DNA of 64,000 nucleotides from Bacilli bacterium. Lineage in GTDB: Bacteria > Bacillota_I > Bacilli_A > RF39 > UBA660. The notes beneath the pieces were generated by a model that was not told the origin of the DNA, made no database searches, and worked only from the letters and a program-made list of their open reading frames with translations. Shown piece by piece: positions 61,605-64,000 of the stretch. The stretch is from contig JAFSFI010000007.1 in NCBI GenBank assembly GCA_017435255.1, positions 1 to 64,000 of the forward strand, read 5' to 3'. The position numbers and the translations under genes are program-made. Each line of letters opens with the position of its first letter. Position 1 is the stretch's first letter.

Positions 61605-62621
61605 TTGATTAATAAAATATATGAGAGAATAAAGAAGTTTATAAAAGAAAATTATAAAGAGATAATTTTTTTAGTTTTATTTTATATTTTTATGACTTTT
61701 CCAGTGCCTTATTATATATGTGTATCTGGTGGGACAATAGATTTAGGAAAAAGATTAGAAATAGAAGATTCATATACCGAAAAAGGATCGTTTAATTTAT
61801 CATATGTATCTGAGCTTAGAGGTACCATCCCTACATATTTATTAAGTTATATAATTCCTAGTTGGGAGAAAGTTGAAATTGAAGCATATCAATACAATGA
61901 AGATGAAACTATGGAAGAAATAACTGCTAGGGATAAAATGTATTTAAATGATGCTAATCAATCTGCTATCTATGTTGCGTATACAAAAGCAGGAAAAACC
62001 TTTAAGGTTACTGATCAAAGATATCAGGTGTATTTTGTTGATGAACGCGCCAGTGACGAAATACAAGTTAGTGATGAACTCGTTGGAGTAGACGAATTAA
62101 CCGATGTTAGTTTAGAAACCTTTAAAGAATACATTAATACTAAAAATGCTGGTGATGAAGTAACAATTAAATTAAGACGCGATAATAAAGATATAAGTGT
62201 AAAAACTACTATTTTTGAAGAAGAAGGAATTAAGTATGCGGGACTTGCGTTTTTTAACATTATAGATTATGAAACCGATCCTAAAATAAAACTAAAATTT
62301 AAAGATTCAGAATCTGGTCCATCAGGAGGATTTACTCTTGCTCTAGCTATATACAATAGATTAACTGAAGAAGATATTACTAAAGGTAAAAAGATCGTCG
62401 GTACTGGTACAATTGACATGGATGGTAATGTTGGGGAAATAGGTGGAGTTAAATATAAGCTTATGGGTGCAGTTAAAGATGATGCAGATATATTTATCGT
62501 GCCTAACGGAAATAATTACGAAGAGTGTATCAAATTAAAAAAAGAAAAGAATTACGATATCAAAATAATTGGGGTAGATAATTTTGATGATGCTTTAGAT
62601 AAACTATCTAAAATTAAATAA
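61605..62621 (+). CDS. ylbL: YlbL/SepM-like membrane-anchored Lon-type protease with PDZ
   Basis: A 338-residue protein with an N-terminal membrane helix (about 15-37), a degenerate PDZ region (about 118-200) and a Lon-type proteolytic domain: DSESGPSGGFTLALAIYNRL (Ser nucleophile in GPSGG) and GTGTIDMDGNVGEIGGVKYKLMGAV (Lys dyad). Bacillus YlbL is linked to DNA damage recovery by clearing a cell-division inhibitor; streptococcal SepM matures a competence peptide. A TTG start at 61605 is chosen for its spacing from GAGGATGTGG; GTG at 61596 is the alternative. Confidence 0.9.
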   Translation: MINKIYERIKKFIKENYKEIIFLVLFYIFMTFPVPYYICVSGGTIDLGKRLEIEDSYTEKGSFNLSYVSELRGTIPTYLLSYIIPSWEKVEIEAYQYNEDETMEEITARDKMYLNDANQSAIYVAYTKAGKTFKVTDQRYQVYFVDERASDEIQVSDELVGVDELTDVSLETFKEYINTKNAGDEVTIKLRRDNKDISVKTTIFEEEGIKYAGLAFFNIIDYETDPKIKLKFKDSESGPSGGFTLALAIYNRLTEEDITKGKKIVGTGTIDMDGNVGEIGGVKYKLMGAVKDDADIFIVPNGNNYEECIKLKKEKNYDIKIIGVDNFDDALDKLSKIK

Positions 62622-62629
62622 TTATATTG

Positions 62630-62660
62630 AAACTGCTATTAATTAAGTAGTTTTTTTCTT
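62630..62660 (+). terminator. Terminator after the ylbL-like gene
   Basis: AAACTGCT/AGTAGTTT arms (one G-T pair) and a T7 tract. Confidence 0.75.
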
Positions 62661-62688
62661 TGAATTTAATACCTCTGTTTGGTATAAT
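62660..62688 (+). promoter_or_regulatory. SigA promoter of mutS
   Basis: TTGAAT at 62660-62665, 17-base spacer and TATAAT at 62683-62688; 20 bases before the mutS ATG. Confidence 0.75.
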
Positions 62689-62708
62689 AAAACATGTAGG
62701 TGACGTAC

Positions 62709-64000
62709 ATGAAAAGAAGTGAAGTAGATAGAACAAAACTAAGTCCAATGATGCAACAATACTTGGATATTAAAGATAAGTATAATGATACAATTATCTT
62801 TTTTCGGCTTGGAGATTTCTACGAAATGTTTTTTGAGGATGCAGTTATTTGTAGTAGGGAATTAGAGTTAACTTTAACAGGAAGAAATGCAGGCCTTGAA
62901 GAAAGAGTTCCTATGTGTGGAGTTCCGTATCATGCATATGTTGGATATTTAAATAAACTAATTGATAAAGGTTATAAAGTGGCAATATGTGAACAACTAA
63001 CTGATCCTAAAGAATCTAAAGGAATGGTTGAACGTGATGTAATACAAGTAATAACTAAAGGTACTAGATTAGATAATACCTTAAACGAAAAAGATAATAG
63101 TTATATTGGTAATATATATGATTTTGAATATTGTTATGGTGTTAGTTATACAGATATAACTACAGGTCATTTTTATTCATTAATTGTTGAACACGATCAA
63201 AACAAGTTATTTAAAGAAATAGTCAATAGAAACATATTAGAGGTAATTGTAAACGATAAAATAGATAGAGAAATTATAAGTATATTAAGAGATAGTTATA
63301 ATATATTAGTAACTATTACAGATAACGTTTATGAAGAAAACGATTATGATTACTTGTATAAAAATATTGCTGATATTAGGTTAATAACAACAATTAAGCA
63401 TTTGTTAAACTATATAATTGATACTAAAAAAGGTAATTTGTCACATTTGCAAGAAGTCGAAGTAGTTAATGTAGATAAATATTTAACATTTGATATACAT
63501 ACAAAAAAGAACTTAGAATTAACTGAAACTATTAGATTGAGGGAAAGGGCTTTTTCTCTTCTGTGGCTTTTGGACAAAACAAAAACTGCTATGGGAAGTA
63601 GATGCTTAAAAAACAATATAGAAAATCCTCTAACAGATATTTTTGAAATAAACAAAAGATATGATATTATAGAAACACTTTTAACAGAATTCATTTTAAA
63701 AGAAGAATTGGTTCGTAATTTAAATGAAGTATATGACTTGGAACGATTAGCTAGCCGAATTAGTTATGGGAATTTAAATGCGAGGGATTTATTGCAACTT
63801 AAAAACTCATTAAAAGTACTACCAGATATTAAAAGAATTTTAGAAGAAATGAAATATCCTAAAACAATTGATACCTTAGAATATATATATGATTTATTAG
63901 AAAAATCTATTAATGAGGATGCACCCATTACTATAAGAGAAGGAGAATTAATCAAGCCAGGATATTCTATAGAGTTAGATGAATTAAAAGAAATAAGTTC
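62709..64000 (+). CDS. mutS: MutS mismatch-repair protein, 5' part only
   Basis: The frame from ATG 62709 is open to the end of the window (430 codons). The N-terminus has SPMMQQYLDIKDKY and FFRLGDFYEMFFEDA, with the mismatch-wedging Phe-x-Glu (F37-Y38-E39), then the MutS II connector and III core (LELTETIRLRERAFSLLWLLDKT-like ELTETIRLRERAFSLL). This is a MutS of the MutS1 mismatch-repair class. The ATPase part lies beyond the window. GTAGGTGACGTAC precedes the ATG. Confidence 0.96.
   Translation, partial: MKRSEVDRTKLSPMMQQYLDIKDKYNDTIIFFRLGDFYEMFFEDAVICSRELELTLTGRNAGLEERVPMCGVPYHAYVGYLNKLIDKGYKVAICEQLTDPKESKGMVERDVIQVITKGTRLDNTLNEKDNSYIGNIYDFEYCYGVSYTDITTGHFYSLIVEHDQNKLFKEIVNRNILEVIVNDKIDREIISILRDSYNILVTITDNVYEENDYDYLYKNIADIRLITTIKHLLNYIIDTKKGNLSHLQEVEVVNVDKYLTFDIHTKKNLELTETIRLRERAFSLLWLLDKTKTAMGSRCLKNNIENPLTDIFEINKRYDIIETLLTEFILKEELVRNLNEVYDLERLASRISYGNLNARDLLQLKNSLKVLPDIKRILEEMKYPKTIDTLEYIYDLLEKSINEDAPITIREGELIKPGYSIELDELKEIS

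Noticed and set aside
1-64000. Mycoplasma-type genetic code (UGA as Trp)
   Set aside because: Three intact genes end at TGA and conserved Trp positions use TGG; no in-frame TGA was found inside a conserved gene.
1-64000. CRISPR array, tRNA or rRNA genes, insertion sequences, prophage
   Set aside because: Looked for direct repeats with spacers, cloverleaf-like CCA-ending segments, rRNA cores, transposases and phage structural genes; none could be supported.

Overview
The window is a dense, AT-rich chromosomal stretch from a low-GC Firmicute. Most likely it comes from a poorly characterised Bacilli lineage of the kind found as uncultured gut bacteria. The evidence is the strong GGAGG-type ribosome binding sites, near-consensus TTGACA-17-TATAAT promoters, and Bacillus-like gene orders: murG-murB-divIB; infC-rpmI-rplT with an attenuator leader; rpsB-tsf; parE/parC; and rpsU-yqeY-yqfC-yqfD-ybeY-dgkA-era-yqzL-recO-lepA-hemW. 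The genetic code is standard. UGA ends three genes and Trp is TGG, but UGA is rare as a stop. No rRNA, tRNA, CRISPR array, insertion sequence or prophage was seen.

Layout. 0-1 kb holds the 3' end of a large repeat-bearing surface protein. 1-5 kb is the wall/division cluster murG, murB, divIB plus a pilin-like membrane protein. 5-8.3 kb is ruvA, ruvB, an unknown gene and queA. 8.3-12.5 kb holds a zinc-ribbon membrane protein, a PH-like membrane protein, a GHL10-type glycosidase-like protein, a tiny Tyr/Pro-rich protein and an M29 aminopeptidase. 12.6-18.7 kb is a compact AddB/AddA pair with a VanY-like peptidase. 18.7-19.8 kb has a Panacea-like protein and a YqfQ/VrrA-like protein. 19.8-22 kb is the pilC-pilD part of a type IV pilus/competence machine; its other parts, pilB and two pseudopilins, lie at 58-60.6 kb. 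22-27 kb is dnaI, a cysteine-cluster protein, and the translation genes infC, rpmI, rplT, rpsB and tsf.

27-35.5 kb is an accessory envelope island with seven secreted or membrane-anchored proteins: two surface proteins with sortase-like tails, a zinc-ribbon membrane zincin, an HtrA-like protein lacking catalytic residues, and three related sensor-like proteins. 35.6-45 kb has priA, two unknown genes, and parE-X-parC. 45-58 kb is the rpsU-to-hemW core block followed by a thymidylate module (HD protein, ThyX-like, Tmk) and a GDPD phosphodiesterase. 58-64 kb has pilB, pseudopilins, ylbJ, ylbL and the start of mutS.

Strongest unusual points: (1) an (AT)7 tract right after the natural start codon of the prepilin peptidase puts the gene out of frame by exactly one repeat unit, so pilin processing could be phase-variable, or this could be a sequencing slip. 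(2) Ribosomal proteins L20 and S2, encoded next to each other, end in the same 35-residue Rho_N/SAP-like domain. (3) The 27-35.5 kb envelope island contains a pseudo-protease and a membrane zincin. (4) Several sporulation-family genes (yqfC, yqfD, ylbJ, yqfQ-like, spoIIID-like) suggest an endospore former or a recent descendant of one.
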